Below, one piece after another: positions 39,239 through 47,991 of a stretch of 64,000 nt of DNA. The position numbers were made by a program, and so were the translations under genes. Every line of letters starts with the position of its first letter. The first letter of the stretch is position 1. Origin of the DNA: Pseudomonadota bacterium (GTDB taxonomy: Bacteria; Pseudomonadota; Gammaproteobacteria; Burkholderiales; Burkholderiaceae_C); the NCBI GenBank assembly GCA_023460715.1, contig JAEWPH010000304.1, positions 1-64,000 on the forward strand, read 5' to 3'. Under the pieces are notes generated by a model, which ran no database searches, was not told where the DNA came from, and saw only the letters and a program-made list of their open reading frames with translations.

Positions 39239-39611
39239 AGCACACGGCGCACTGACCTGCGAGCCCGTGCGTGCGTGGCGGTCGGTAGCCATAGGGCTTG
39301 GTCGGCCGCGCGACAGCTTTCCGGGCCGGCCACGCGCTCCCGTCCGCGTTCAACGTTCTGCACCCCGCGCATCGACAGCGTACCCTGGGAGCCGACACAC
39401 GGGCCGACGGCTTGCGCGACCTGCCCATGCCCGGTAGCGCGGCAGACATGTTGCTGCGCCAGACTGCGGGGCGTGCATTTCCTGCCCGCCGCTTTTAGAT
39501 CGTAAACACGTTCTTAGGGTTTTCCCGCCAATGCCCCTGCGGCGTGTAAAGGGCTGGCGGTGGGCGCCAGAAATCATGCAAAATAGAACGATCGTTCGTT
39601 TTATTTCCACC
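39239..39611. promoter_or_regulatory. slmA-tetR intergenic region with two motifs
   Basis: 373 bases without a gene. It contains TTAGGGTTTTCCC at 39514-39526, an exact reverse complement of the motif at 5640-5652. GAACGATCGTTC at 39586-39597 is a perfect 12-base palindrome ending 14 bases before the TetR start codon, placed as for an autoregulatory operator. Nothing else is recognised between 39239 and 39500. Confidence 0.55.
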
Positions 39612-40277
39612 ATGCCGGCCTCACCCACTCCCATCAAGCCCGTTCGGTCCGCCGCCCGCGATGGACGTGCCCTGCAAAAGGGGCAGCAGACCAAGGCGGT
39701 CATCGTCGAGGCCGCCCTCGGCCTGGCCACCCACATCGGGCTGGAGGGCTTGTCCATCGGCGCCCTCGCCGATGTGACGGGCATGAGCAAGTCCGGCGTG
39801 TTCGCCCATTTCGGTTCGCGCGAGGAGCTGCAGATCTCCGTGGTCCGCGAATACCACGTGCGCTTCGAGCAGGAGGTCTTCTACCCAGCGCTGGCGGCCG
39901 AGCGCGGCGTGGCCCGGTTGCGGGCCCTGTTCGGCAACTGGATGAAGCGGACCTCGATCGAGATCGACTCGGGCTGCATCTACATCAGCGGGGCCGTGGA
40001 GTTCGACGACCGCGACGGCCCGGTGCGGGATGCGCTTGCGAGCTCGGTGCGCACCTGGCTGGCCGCGATGAAGCGCGCCATCGAGCAGTGCATGGAGCAG
40101 GGCGAGCTGCGCGCCGACGTGAATCCCGAGCAGATGCTGTTCGAGATCCATGGGCTCATCCTCGCGCTGCACTACGAGGCGCGCTTCCTGCAGACCCCGG
40201 GCTCCATCGACCGCGCCAACGCCGGCTTCGACAACATCCTGGCCCGCTACGGCGCAGCTGTGCCGGCCCAGGGCTGA
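39612..40277 (+). CDS. TetR family regulator of the beta-oxidation cluster
   Basis: 221 residues: N-terminal helix-turn-helix (IVEAALGLATHIGLEGLSIGALADVTGMSKSGVFAHFGSREELQ, residues ~30-75, seen in parts) and a C-terminal ligand domain resembling TetR_C_6-type regulators of acyl-CoA metabolism. It is upstream of, and same strand as, the acyl-CoA dehydrogenase gene, with a palindromic operator just before its own start. The likely effector is an acyl-CoA; this is inference from context. Confidence 0.9.
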   Translation: MPASPTPIKPVRSAARDGRALQKGQQTKAVIVEAALGLATHIGLEGLSIGALADVTGMSKSGVFAHFGSREELQISVVREYHVRFEQEVFYPALAAERGVARLRALFGNWMKRTSIEIDSGCIYISGAVEFDDRDGPVRDALASSVRTWLAAMKRAIEQCMEQGELRADVNPEQMLFEIHGLILALHYEARFLQTPGSIDRANAGFDNILARYGAAVPAQG

Positions 40278-40344
40278 ATCGCCCTCCGTTTCCTTTTCCT
40301 TTTCCGCTTCGCCAACCATTCTTCTCATACATCTGGAGCCAACG

Positions 40345-42150
40345 ATGCCTACCTACACGCCGCCCCTGCGCGACCTGCAATTCGTGCTGCACGAAGTGTT
40401 CAACGTGACGGACGAGTTCAAGGCCATGCCTGTGCATGCCGAAGTGGATGCCGACACCATCAACGCCGTGCTGGAAGAGGCTGGCAAGTTCGCCGCCGGC
40501 GTGGCGTTTCCGCTCAACATGAGCGGTGACGAAGAAGGCTGCACCCTGGACAAGGCCACGCACGAAGTGGCCACGCCCAAGGGCTTCAAGGACGCCTACG
40601 CGCAGTACGTCGAAGGCGGCTGGGCGGCGCTGTCGTGCGACCCGGAATACGGCGGCCAGGGCCTGCCTTTCGTGCTGAACCAGTGCCTGTACGAAATGCT
40701 CAACAGCGCCAACCAGGCCTGGACGATGTACCCCGGCCTGTCGCACGGCGCCTATGAGGCCCTGCACGCCCACGGCACGCCCGAGCAGAAGAAGCTGTAC
40801 CTGCCCAAGCTGACCAGCGGCGAGTGGACCGGCACCATGTGCCTGACCGAGCCGCACTGCGGCACCGACCTGGGCCTGCTGCGCACCAAGGCCGAGCCCG
40901 TCGCCGGCGCGCCCGAGGGCACTTACAAGCTCACCGGCAACAAGATCTTCATCAGCGCGGGCGAGCACGATTTCACCGAGAACATCGTGCACCTGGTGCT
41001 GGCCCGCCTGCCGGACGCGCCCAAGGGCAGCAAGGGCATCAGCCTGTTCGTGGTGCCGAAGTACCAGGTCAACGCCGACGGCTCCCTGGGCGAGCGCAAC
41101 CCCATCTACTGCACCGGGCTGGAGCACAAGATGGGCATCCACGGCAATGCCACGGCGCAGATATCGATCGACGGCGCGATCGGCACGCTGGTGGGCCAGC
41201 CGCACAAGGGCCTGGCCGCCATGTTCGTGATGATGAACGCTGCGCGCCTGGGCGTGGGCAACCAGTCGCTGGGCCTGACCGAAGTGGCCTACCAGAACGC
41301 GCTGGCCTACGCCAAGGACCGCATCCAGATGCGCAGCCTGTCGGGCACCAAGGCCAAGGACAAGGACGCCGATCCCATCATCGTGCACCCCGACGTGCGC
41401 AAGATGCTGCTCACCGCCAAGGCGTATGCCGAAGGCGCCCGTGCGCTGCAGATCTACTGCACGCTGCTGCTGGACAAGGCGCACAGCCACCCCGACGAGA
41501 AGGTGCGCAAGGACTCCGACGAACTGGTCGCGCTGCTGACGCCCATCGTCAAGGCCTTCATCACCGACAACGGCCACATCAGCACCAACGCCTGCATGCA
41601 GGTCTTCGGCGGCCACGGCTTCATCAAGGAATGGGGCATGGAGCAGTTCGTGCGGGACAACCGCATCAACATGATCTACGAGGGCACCAACACCATCCAG
41701 TCGCTGGACCTGCTGGGCCGCAAGGTGCTGGGCAACAACGGCGCCACGCTCAAGAAGTTCGGCAAGCTGGTGGGCCAGCTGGTGGCGGAGGAGGGCGTGA
41801 ACGAGAAGATGGCCGAGTTCATCAACCCCATCGCCTACCTGGGTGAGCAGATGACCAAGTTCACCACCGAGATCGGTTTCAAGGGCTTCCAGAACCCCGA
41901 TGAAGTGGGCGCTGCCGCGGTCGATTACCTGCGCGTAGCCGGCCACCTGGTGTTCGGCTACCTGTTCGCCCGCATGGCCCAGGTGGCGCTGCGCGAGATC
42001 GCGGCCGGCAACACCGACCCGTTCTACGTCGCCAAGCTGCAGACGGCGCGGTTCTACTTCGCCAAGCTGTTCCCCGAAACGGCCACGCTGATGCGCACCG
42101 CGCGCGCCGGGGCCAAGCCGCTGATGGACACCGACGCCGCCCTGGCCTGA
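40345..42150 (+). CDS. Acyl-CoA dehydrogenase, long DmdC-like class
   Basis: A 601-residue flavoenzyme catalysing alpha-beta dehydrogenation of acyl-CoA. N-terminal helices carry an extension typical of the ~600-residue class. The middle domain has MCLTEPHCGTDLG (FAD/substrate site). The C-terminal domain has HGFIKEWGMEQFVRDNRI and the catalytic Glu in MIYEGTNTIQSLDLL. An extra C-terminal domain (~470-601) is present. GGAG lies seven bases before the ATG. It is the first structural gene after the TetR regulator. The chain-length preference is unknown. Confidence 0.93.
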   Translation: MPTYTPPLRDLQFVLHEVFNVTDEFKAMPVHAEVDADTINAVLEEAGKFAAGVAFPLNMSGDEEGCTLDKATHEVATPKGFKDAYAQYVEGGWAALSCDPEYGGQGLPFVLNQCLYEMLNSANQAWTMYPGLSHGAYEALHAHGTPEQKKLYLPKLTSGEWTGTMCLTEPHCGTDLGLLRTKAEPVAGAPEGTYKLTGNKIFISAGEHDFTENIVHLVLARLPDAPKGSKGISLFVVPKYQVNADGSLGERNPIYCTGLEHKMGIHGNATAQISIDGAIGTLVGQPHKGLAAMFVMMNAARLGVGNQSLGLTEVAYQNALAYAKDRIQMRSLSGTKAKDKDADPIIVHPDVRKMLLTAKAYAEGARALQIYCTLLLDKAHSHPDEKVRKDSDELVALLTPIVKAFITDNGHISTNACMQVFGGHGFIKEWGMEQFVRDNRINMIYEGTNTIQSLDLLGRKVLGNNGATLKKFGKLVGQLVAEEGVNEKMAEFINPIAYLGEQMTKFTTEIGFKGFQNPDEVGAAAVDYLRVAGHLVFGYLFARMAQVALREIAAGNTDPFYVAKLQTARFYFAKLFPETATLMRTARAGAKPLMDTDAALA

Positions 42151-42192
42151 CCGGTGGCCGCCTCACTGTCCCATCGTTTCAAGCCTTTTTGA

Positions 42193-42241
42193 CCTGGAGT
42201 CCTTATGAATAAAGCGCTGGTAGCTATATTTTGTGTAGCAA
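42193..42241 (+). repeat. Family A repeat, copy A7, forming a gene start
   Basis: GTCCTTATGAATAAAGCGC at 42199-42217 matches the A1/A6 core at 16 of 19 bases, and the arm TGGTAGCTATATTTTGTGTAGC follows in two parts. The ATG inside the core is the start codon of the DUF2147 gene. Confidence 0.75.
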
Positions 42242-42639
42242 TTTCCGCCCCCGTCTGGGCCCAGGTGTCGCCTGTGGGCACCTGGCGCAGCATCGACGAC
42301 AAGACCGGCGAGGCCAAGGCCGAGATCCGGGTGTCGGAGGCCGGCGGTGCGCTCACCGGGCGCATCGAGAAGTCGCTCAAGAAGGACACCAAGCCCGATG
42401 CCGTGTGCACCGAATGCACGGATGACCGCAAGGGCCAGCCCATCGCCGGGCTGGAGATCATCCGCGGCGGCAAGAAGGCCGAAGGCAAGGACGTGTGGGA
42501 GGGCGGCAAGATCCTCGACCCCGAGAACGGCAAGGAATACCGCGCCAGCTTCACGCCCATCGACGGCGGCGCCAAGCTGGAGGTGCGCGGCTACCTGGGG
42601 CCTTTCTGGCGCACGCAGGTCTGGCAGCGCGTGCAGTAA
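42205..42639 (+). CDS. DUF2147 secreted protein
   Basis: 144 residues: signal peptide MNKALVAIFCVAISAPVWAQ (cleavage after AQ expected), then a small beta-rich DUF2147 domain with VGTWRSIDDKTGEAKAEIRV, CTECTDDRKGQPIAGLEI, WEGGKILDPENGKEY and LRVRGYLG-like VRGYLGPFWRTQVWQR. The two Cys may form a disulfide. The family function is unknown; it is a small periplasmic lipocalin-like beta-barrel. Start codon, GGAG spacing and the first ~12 codons lie in a family A repeat. It sits inside the beta-oxidation cluster. Confidence 0.88.
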   Translation: MNKALVAIFCVAISAPVWAQVSPVGTWRSIDDKTGEAKAEIRVSEAGGALTGRIEKSLKKDTKPDAVCTECTDDRKGQPIAGLEIIRGGKKAEGKDVWEGGKILDPENGKEYRASFTPIDGGAKLEVRGYLGPFWRTQVWQRVQ

Positions 42640-42675
42640 GAGCGGCTGCCCCCAACCATTCACAAGAAACCAACC

Positions 42676-45099
42676 ATGTCCCGATTCCAAGTGAAGAAAG
42701 TCGCCGTGCTCGGCGCGGGCGTGATGGGCGCGCAGATCGCGGCCCACCTCGCCAACGTGAAGGTGCCCGTGGTGCTGTTCGACCTGCCTGCCAAGGAAGG
42801 CCTGAAGAACGGCATCGTCACCAAGGCCATCGAAGGCCTGAAGAAGCTCAAGCCTGCGCCGCTGGGCGTGGCCGAAGACGCCGCCCTGATCGATCAGGCC
42901 AACTACGAAGAGCATCTGGACCAGCTGCGCGGGTGCGACCTCATCATCGAGGCCATCGCCGAGCGCATGGACTGGAAGCTCGATCTCTACAAGAAGATCG
43001 CGCCCTTCGTCGCCAAGCACGCCATCGTGGCATCCAACACCTCGGGCCTGTCGATCACCAAGCTCTCCGAGGCGCTGCCCGATGCGATCAAGCCGCGCTT
43101 CTGCGGCATCCACTTCTTCAACCCGCCGCGCTACATGACGCTGGTTGAATTGATCGACACGCCCACGACCAAGCCGGAAGTGCTCGACCAATTGGAAGCC
43201 TTCGTGACCAGCGGCCTCGGCAAGGGCGTCGTGCGTGCGCACGACACACCCAACTTCATCGCCAACCGCGTCGGCATCGCCGGCATGCTGGCGACGATGA
43301 AGGAGGTGGAGAACTTCGGCCTGACCTTCGACGTGGTGGACGATCTCACGGGCAAGAAGCTGGGGCGCGCCAGCAGCGGCACGTTCCGCACAGCCGACGT
43401 GGTGGGGCTGGACACGATGGCCCACGTCATCAAGACGCTGCAGGACAACCTGAGCGAGGAAACCGACCCGTTCTACGGCAGCTTCGGTACGCCCGAGGTG
43501 CTGAACAAACTCATCGAGATGAAGCACCTGGGTCAGAAGTCCAAGGCCGGCTTCTACAAGAAAGTGGGCCGCGACATCCTGCGCTTCGACCTGGCGGAAG
43601 GCGACTACGTGCCCGGCGGCCAGAAGGCCGACGAGGTCTATGGCCGCATGCTCAAGAAGCCCGCCGCCGAGCGCCTGAAGCTGCTGCGCAACGCAGAGGG
43701 CGCGCAGGGCCGCTTCCTCTGGGCCATTCTGCGCAACAGCTTCCACTACGCTGCCGTGCACTTGGCCACCATTGCCGACAACGCCCGCGACGTGGACCAG
43801 GCCATGCGCTGGGGCTTCGGCATGAAGCAGGGCCCGTTCGAGCTGTGGCAGGAGGCCGGCTGGCTCGAGGTGGCGAAGATGATCCAGGAGGACATCGACG
43901 CTGGCAAGGCGCTCAGCAAGGCGCCGCTGCCCGAGTGGGTGTTCAAGGGCCCCGTGGCCGAGGCCGGCGGCGTGCATACGGCCGAGGGCTCGTGGAGCGC
44001 GTCGAAGTCGAAGTTCGTGCCGCGCCGGCAACTGCCCGTGTACGGGCGCCAGCATTTCCCCGAGCGGCTCTTGGGCGAAACGAATCTGCCCGACTGGCGC
44101 ACGGCCGGCACCACGGTGGCCGAGTCCGACGCGCTGCGCACCTGGACGCTCGACAAGGATGCAGGTCCCTCCGGTAGCCGGATCCTCATCGCCAGCATCA
44201 AGAGCAAGATGCACGCGATCAGCCCCGACGTGATGGAGGGCCTGATCGAAGCCATCGACACCGCCGAACGCGAATACGACGGCCTGGTGATCTGGTCCGG
44301 CGATGCGCCCTTCAGCGTGGGGGCCGATCTGGCCGCCACCATGCCCGCCTTTGTCGTAGCCGGCATCTCTGCCATCGAAAGCGTGGAACAGGAGCTGCAG
44401 AACCTGATGCTGCGCCTGCGCTACGCCCAGGTGCCGGTCATCTCGGCCATCCACGGCATGGCGCTGGGCGGCGGTTGCGAGCTGGCCGTGTATTCGGCCC
44501 GGCGCGTCGCGCACATGGAAAGCTACATCGGCCTGGTCGAAGTGGGCGTGGGCCTGGTGCCCGGCGCGGGCGGGCTGACCTATATCGCCCGCCGCGCGGC
44601 CGAGAATGCCGCGGCTTCCACGGGCAAGGACCTCCTGCCCTTCCTGACCGAGGGCTTCACGGCCGCCGCGATGGCCAAGGTGGGCACCAGCGCGCTCGAA
44701 TCGCGCAAGCTGGGCTACCTGCTGGAGAGCGACATCGTCGTGCCGCACAAGGACGAGGTGCTGTTCGTCGCGCTGAACGAGGCCAAGGCCCTGGCGGCCA
44801 GCGGCTGGCGCGCGCCGAACAAGCGCCTGTTCCCGGTGGCCGGCCGCAGCGGCATCGCCACCATCCGCGGCTCGCTGGTGAACATGCGCGACGGCGGCTT
44901 CATCAGCGACCACGACCAGCACATCGCCACGCTGATTGCCGAGATCGTCTGCGGTGGCGATGTCGATGCCGGCACGCTGGTGAGCGAGGAATACCTGATG
45001 GCGCTGGAGCGCAAGGCCTTCTGCGCGCTGATCCAGCATCCCAAGACGCAGGAACGCATCCTGGGCATGCTGAACACCGGCAAGCCGCTGCGCAACTGA
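42676..45099 (+). CDS. Bifunctional 3-hydroxyacyl-CoA dehydrogenase / enoyl-CoA hydratase
   Basis: 807 residues. The N-terminal NAD-binding domain starts KVAVLGAGVMGAQIAAHLAN, with IVASNTSGLSITKLSE and GIHFFNPPRYMTLVELI (catalytic His). A 3HCDH C-terminal domain follows (~200-300, NFIANRVGI). The crotonase domain is at ~500-690 with SGDAPFSVGADLA, HGMALGGGCELAVYSAR and EVGVGLVPGAGGL. This dehydrogenase-first order is the reverse of E. coli FadB and is common in beta-proteobacterial clusters. It hydrates and oxidises enoyl-CoA made by the upstream dehydrogenase. Confidence 0.94.
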   Translation: MSRFQVKKVAVLGAGVMGAQIAAHLANVKVPVVLFDLPAKEGLKNGIVTKAIEGLKKLKPAPLGVAEDAALIDQANYEEHLDQLRGCDLIIEAIAERMDWKLDLYKKIAPFVAKHAIVASNTSGLSITKLSEALPDAIKPRFCGIHFFNPPRYMTLVELIDTPTTKPEVLDQLEAFVTSGLGKGVVRAHDTPNFIANRVGIAGMLATMKEVENFGLTFDVVDDLTGKKLGRASSGTFRTADVVGLDTMAHVIKTLQDNLSEETDPFYGSFGTPEVLNKLIEMKHLGQKSKAGFYKKVGRDILRFDLAEGDYVPGGQKADEVYGRMLKKPAAERLKLLRNAEGAQGRFLWAILRNSFHYAAVHLATIADNARDVDQAMRWGFGMKQGPFELWQEAGWLEVAKMIQEDIDAGKALSKAPLPEWVFKGPVAEAGGVHTAEGSWSASKSKFVPRRQLPVYGRQHFPERLLGETNLPDWRTAGTTVAESDALRTWTLDKDAGPSGSRILIASIKSKMHAISPDVMEGLIEAIDTAEREYDGLVIWSGDAPFSVGADLAATMPAFVVAGISAIESVEQELQNLMLRLRYAQVPVISAIHGMALGGGCELAVYSARRVAHMESYIGLVEVGVGLVPGAGGLTYIARRAAENAAASTGKDLLPFLTEGFTAAAMAKVGTSALESRKLGYLLESDIVVPHKDEVLFVALNEAKALAASGWRAPNKRLFPVAGRSGIATIRGSLVNMRDGGFISDHDQHIATLIAEIVCGGDVDAGTLVSEEYLMALERKAFCALIQHPKTQERILGMLNTGKPLRN

Positions 45100-45111
45100 T
45101 TGGCCGCCCGC

Positions 45112-45660
45112 ATGACCACGATCCCGGACAGCGCCTTCGCGCCCAACCGGCTGCAATTGCAGCTGGAGCAGGTGGACGAATTCCCGAAGTTCCTGCGCCC
45201 CTGGGTGCGCAACCTGGTGCTGCGCCGCGCCGTGCCGTTCACCCGAACGGCCGGTGTGGAGTTCACCGAGATGTCGCCCCACCGCGTGGAAGTGCACCTG
45301 CGCAACGAGCCGCGGGTGCGCAACCACATCGGCGGCATCCATGCCTCGGCGATGAACCTGCTGGCCGAGACGGCCACCGGCATGGTGGTGGGCCTGAACG
45401 TGCGCGACGACTGCACTCCGCTGGCCAAGGACATGAAGATGGCTTTCCGCAAGCGCGCCAACGGTGCGCTGCGCGCCGTGGCGGTGCTGACCGATGCGCA
45501 GCGCGCGGCCATGCAGGCGGAAACCAAGGGCGAGATGCAGATCCAGGTCACCGTGACGGACGAAACCGGCGCAGAGCCGGTGGAGTGCGAATTCACCTGG
45601 GCCTGGGTGCCGTCCAACCGCCCCGGCAAGCCAACGACCGAATCGAATCCCACCCATTGA
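45112..45660 (+). CDS. DUF4442 hot-dog protein (PaaI-like thioesterase family)
   Basis: 182 residues with a hot-dog fold pattern: RTAGVEFTEMSPHRVEVHL, NHIGGIHASAMNLLAETATGMVVG and DMKMAFRKRANGALRAVAV. DUF4442 proteins resemble acyl-CoA thioesterases, but activity is unproven. The gene starts 13 bases after the stop of the bifunctional enzyme gene; a TTG start four codons earlier is an alternative. Its position suggests acyl-CoA release or proofreading. Confidence 0.82.
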   Translation: MTTIPDSAFAPNRLQLQLEQVDEFPKFLRPWVRNLVLRRAVPFTRTAGVEFTEMSPHRVEVHLRNEPRVRNHIGGIHASAMNLLAETATGMVVGLNVRDDCTPLAKDMKMAFRKRANGALRAVAVLTDAQRAAMQAETKGEMQIQVTVTDETGAEPVECEFTWAWVPSNRPGKPTTESNPTH

Positions 45661-45709
45661 CTCACCGATCGCGAGACCGATCGATCGATTGACTGAAGGA
45701 GCCTTCTCC

Positions 45710-46909
45710 ATGCCCAAACAAATGCAGGACGCCTACATCGTCGCCGCCACGCGCACGCCCATCGGCAAGTCGCACCGCGGCTACTTCCGCAACACCCGCC
45801 CGGACGATCTGCTGGCGACCACCCTCAAGGCGGCGCTGGCCCAGGTGCCCGGGCTGGACCCGGCCTCCATCGAGGACATCATCTGCGGCTGCGCCATTCC
45901 CGAGGGCGCGCAAGGCCTGAACGTGGCGCGCATCGGCGCGGTGCTGGCGGGGCTACCCACCAGCGTGGGCGGCATCACCGTCAACCGTTTCTGCGCGTCA
46001 GGTCTGTCGGCCGTGCAGATGGCCGCCGACCGCATCCGCGTGGGCGAGGCCGACGTGATGATCGCCGCCGGCGTGGAGAGCATGAGCATGGTGCCCATGA
46101 TGGGCAACACGCCGTCCCTCTCGCCCAGCATCTTCGCCAAGGACGGCGACGTGGGTATCGCCTACGGCATGGGCCTCACGGCCGAGAAGGTGGCGCAGCA
46201 GTGGAAAGTGAGCCGCGAAGACCAGGACGCCTTTGCCCTGCAGTCGCACCAGCGTGCCCTCAAGGCGCAGCAGGCCGGCGAGTTCACCGACGAGATCACG
46301 CCCATCGAAGTGACCGACCGCACGGCCGACCTGGAGACGGGCGAGAGCATCGCCAAGACGCGTACCGTCACGCTCGACGAAGGCGCCCGGCCCGACACCA
46401 GCTTGGAAGGCCTGGCCAAGCTCAAGACCGTGTTCGCGGCGCGCGGTTCGGTCACCGCCGGCAACAGCTCGCAGACCAGCGACGGCGCGGGCGCGCTGAT
46501 CCTGGCGAGCGAAGCGGCCGTGAAGCGCTTCGGCCTCACGCCGCTGGCCCGCTTCGTGAGCTTTGCCAGCAAAGGCGTGCCGCCGTCCATCATGGGCATC
46601 GGCCCCATCGAAGCCATTCCCGCCGCGCTCCGCTATGCCGGCCTGCAGCAGGACGACATCGACTGGTTCGAGCTGAACGAGGCCTTTGCCGCCCAATCGC
46701 TGGCGGTGGTGCGGCAACTGGGCCTGGACCCGGCCAAGGTGAATCCCATGGGCGGCGCCATCGCCCTGGGCCACCCGCTGGGCGCCACCGGCGCCATCCG
46801 CGCCGCCACGGTCGTGCATGCGCTGCGCCGCCACAACCTCAAGCGCGGCATGGTCACCATGTGCGTGGGCATGGGGCAGGGCGCGGCGGGCATCTTCGAA
46901 AGGGTTTGA
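45710..46909 (+). CDS. Acetyl-CoA C-acyltransferase (thiolase)
   Basis: A 399-residue thiolase catalysing the last beta-oxidation step. The nucleophilic Cys lies in NRFCASGLSAVQMAADRI, the His in GGAIALGHPLGATGA and the second Cys in MVTMCVGMGQGAAG. AAGGAG is eight bases before the ATG. It completes, with the dehydrogenase and bifunctional enzyme, a full beta-oxidation set. A family B repeat begins two bases after the stop. Confidence 0.95.
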   Translation: MPKQMQDAYIVAATRTPIGKSHRGYFRNTRPDDLLATTLKAALAQVPGLDPASIEDIICGCAIPEGAQGLNVARIGAVLAGLPTSVGGITVNRFCASGLSAVQMAADRIRVGEADVMIAAGVESMSMVPMMGNTPSLSPSIFAKDGDVGIAYGMGLTAEKVAQQWKVSREDQDAFALQSHQRALKAQQAGEFTDEITPIEVTDRTADLETGESIAKTRTVTLDEGARPDTSLEGLAKLKTVFAARGSVTAGNSSQTSDGAGALILASEAAVKRFGLTPLARFVSFASKGVPPSIMGIGPIEAIPAALRYAGLQQDDIDWFELNEAFAAQSLAVVRQLGLDPAKVNPMGGAIALGHPLGATGAIRAATVVHALRRHNLKRGMVTMCVGMGQGAAGIFERV

Positions 46910-46910
46910 G

Positions 46911-47050
46911 AACAACCCCCTGAGGCGCTGCGCGCCTTCCCCCTTCTCTCATCGCTGCGCGATGGGAAGGGAGACGACGCCAGTGGCCGGGCGAAGCCCG
47001 TTCCACGGCGTCTGCTGGCGAAGTCCAGCCATGCCCTTCGCAGCGCAGAG
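46911..47050 (+). repeat. Family B double-hairpin repeat, copy B4
   Basis: Begins AACAACCCCCTGAG just after the thiolase stop. The hairpins are GGCGC-TGC-GCGCC and ATCGC-TGC-GCGAT nested in CCCTTC...GAAGGG, then GACGACGCCAGTGG and GGCGTCTGCTGG as in B3. Confidence 0.7.
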
Positions 47051-47098
47051 TCCCGGGCACGACGGCACCCGTTCGAGAACCACGGCACACTCGTTCAC

Positions 47099-47926
47099 AT
47101 GACCGAATCCTTGCACCCCCTGGACGAAGCGCTGGCGATCACACCGTCGGCGCCCGGCACCTATGCCGGCCGCACCACGCCGGCCTACTGGAACATGGTG
47201 GGGCCGTTCGGCGGCATCACCGCGGCCACCTTGCTGCAGGCGGTGATGCAGCAACCGGACCGGCTGGGTGAGCCGCTGTCGCTCACGGTGAATTACGCGG
47301 GCGCATTGGCCGAAGGCCCGTTCACGTTGCAGGCCACGCCGGTACGCACCAACCGCTCCACCCAGCACTGGACGCTGTCCATCCTGCAGCCGGGCGCGGA
47401 CGGCGCCCCGGTGGTCACGACCACGGCCACGGTGGTCACCGCTGCGCGGCGCGAGACCTGGAGCCTGGCGGATACGCCCATGCCTGCCGCCCCAGCGCCG
47501 GACACCCTGCAGAAGGGCGCCAGGAACTTCAGCGTGGAGTGGCTCAACCGCTACGACATGCGTCTGGTGTCCGGCGGCCTGCCCGAGGAGTGGGACGATC
47601 GCGGCGAAAGCAGCCTGACGCAGCTGTGGATGCGCGACGATCCTCCGCGCCCGCTCGATTTCTGCGCGCTGGCTGCGCTGGCGGATGTGTTCTTCCCGCG
47701 CGTGTGGCTGCGCCGTGCGCGGCGCGTGCCCGCGGGCACCGTGTCCATCACCGTGTACTTCCACGCCAGCAGTGCCCAATTGCAGGCCACCGGCACGGGC
47801 CATGTGCTGGGACAGGCGCGCGCGCAGGAGTTCCGCAACGGCTTCTTCGACCAGACGGCGCAGCTGTGGAACCAGGCCGGCACCCTGCTGGCCAGCAGCC
47901 ACCAGATCGTGTACTACAAGGAATAG
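47099..47926 (+). CDS. Double hot-dog acyl-CoA thioesterase (TesB-like)
   Basis: 275 residues with two hot-dog halves. The N-terminal half has YWNMVGPFGGITAATLLQAV, the pattern of acyl-CoA thioesterase family proteins, with strands TLQATPVRTNRSTQHW. The C-terminal half has LADVFFPRVW and GQARAQEFRNGFFDQTAQLWNQ (in parts). It probably hydrolyses acyl-CoA; the chain length is unknown. It is on the same strand as the beta-oxidation genes. Confidence 0.82.
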   Translation: MTESLHPLDEALAITPSAPGTYAGRTTPAYWNMVGPFGGITAATLLQAVMQQPDRLGEPLSLTVNYAGALAEGPFTLQATPVRTNRSTQHWTLSILQPGADGAPVVTTTATVVTAARRETWSLADTPMPAAPAPDTLQKGARNFSVEWLNRYDMRLVSGGLPEEWDDRGESSLTQLWMRDDPPRPLDFCALAALADVFFPRVWLRRARRVPAGTVSITVYFHASSAQLQATGTGHVLGQARAQEFRNGFFDQTAQLWNQAGTLLASSHQIVYYKE

Positions 47927-47991
47927 CGGGCGCCGGGGGGCAGCATGCGCCCGCCGTCCTATCATTTCAGACCCTTCTCAACGGAGTCCCC

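Noticed and set aside
45661..45690. Overlapping GATCGATCGAT string before the thiolase gene
   Set aside because: Simple sequence near the ribosome site; no evidence for a regulatory site.
42163..45717. An 1,184-codon open frame on the minus strand opposite the beta-oxidation genes
   Set aside because: Antisense shadow of the bifunctional enzyme and DUF2147 genes; no recognisable motif.
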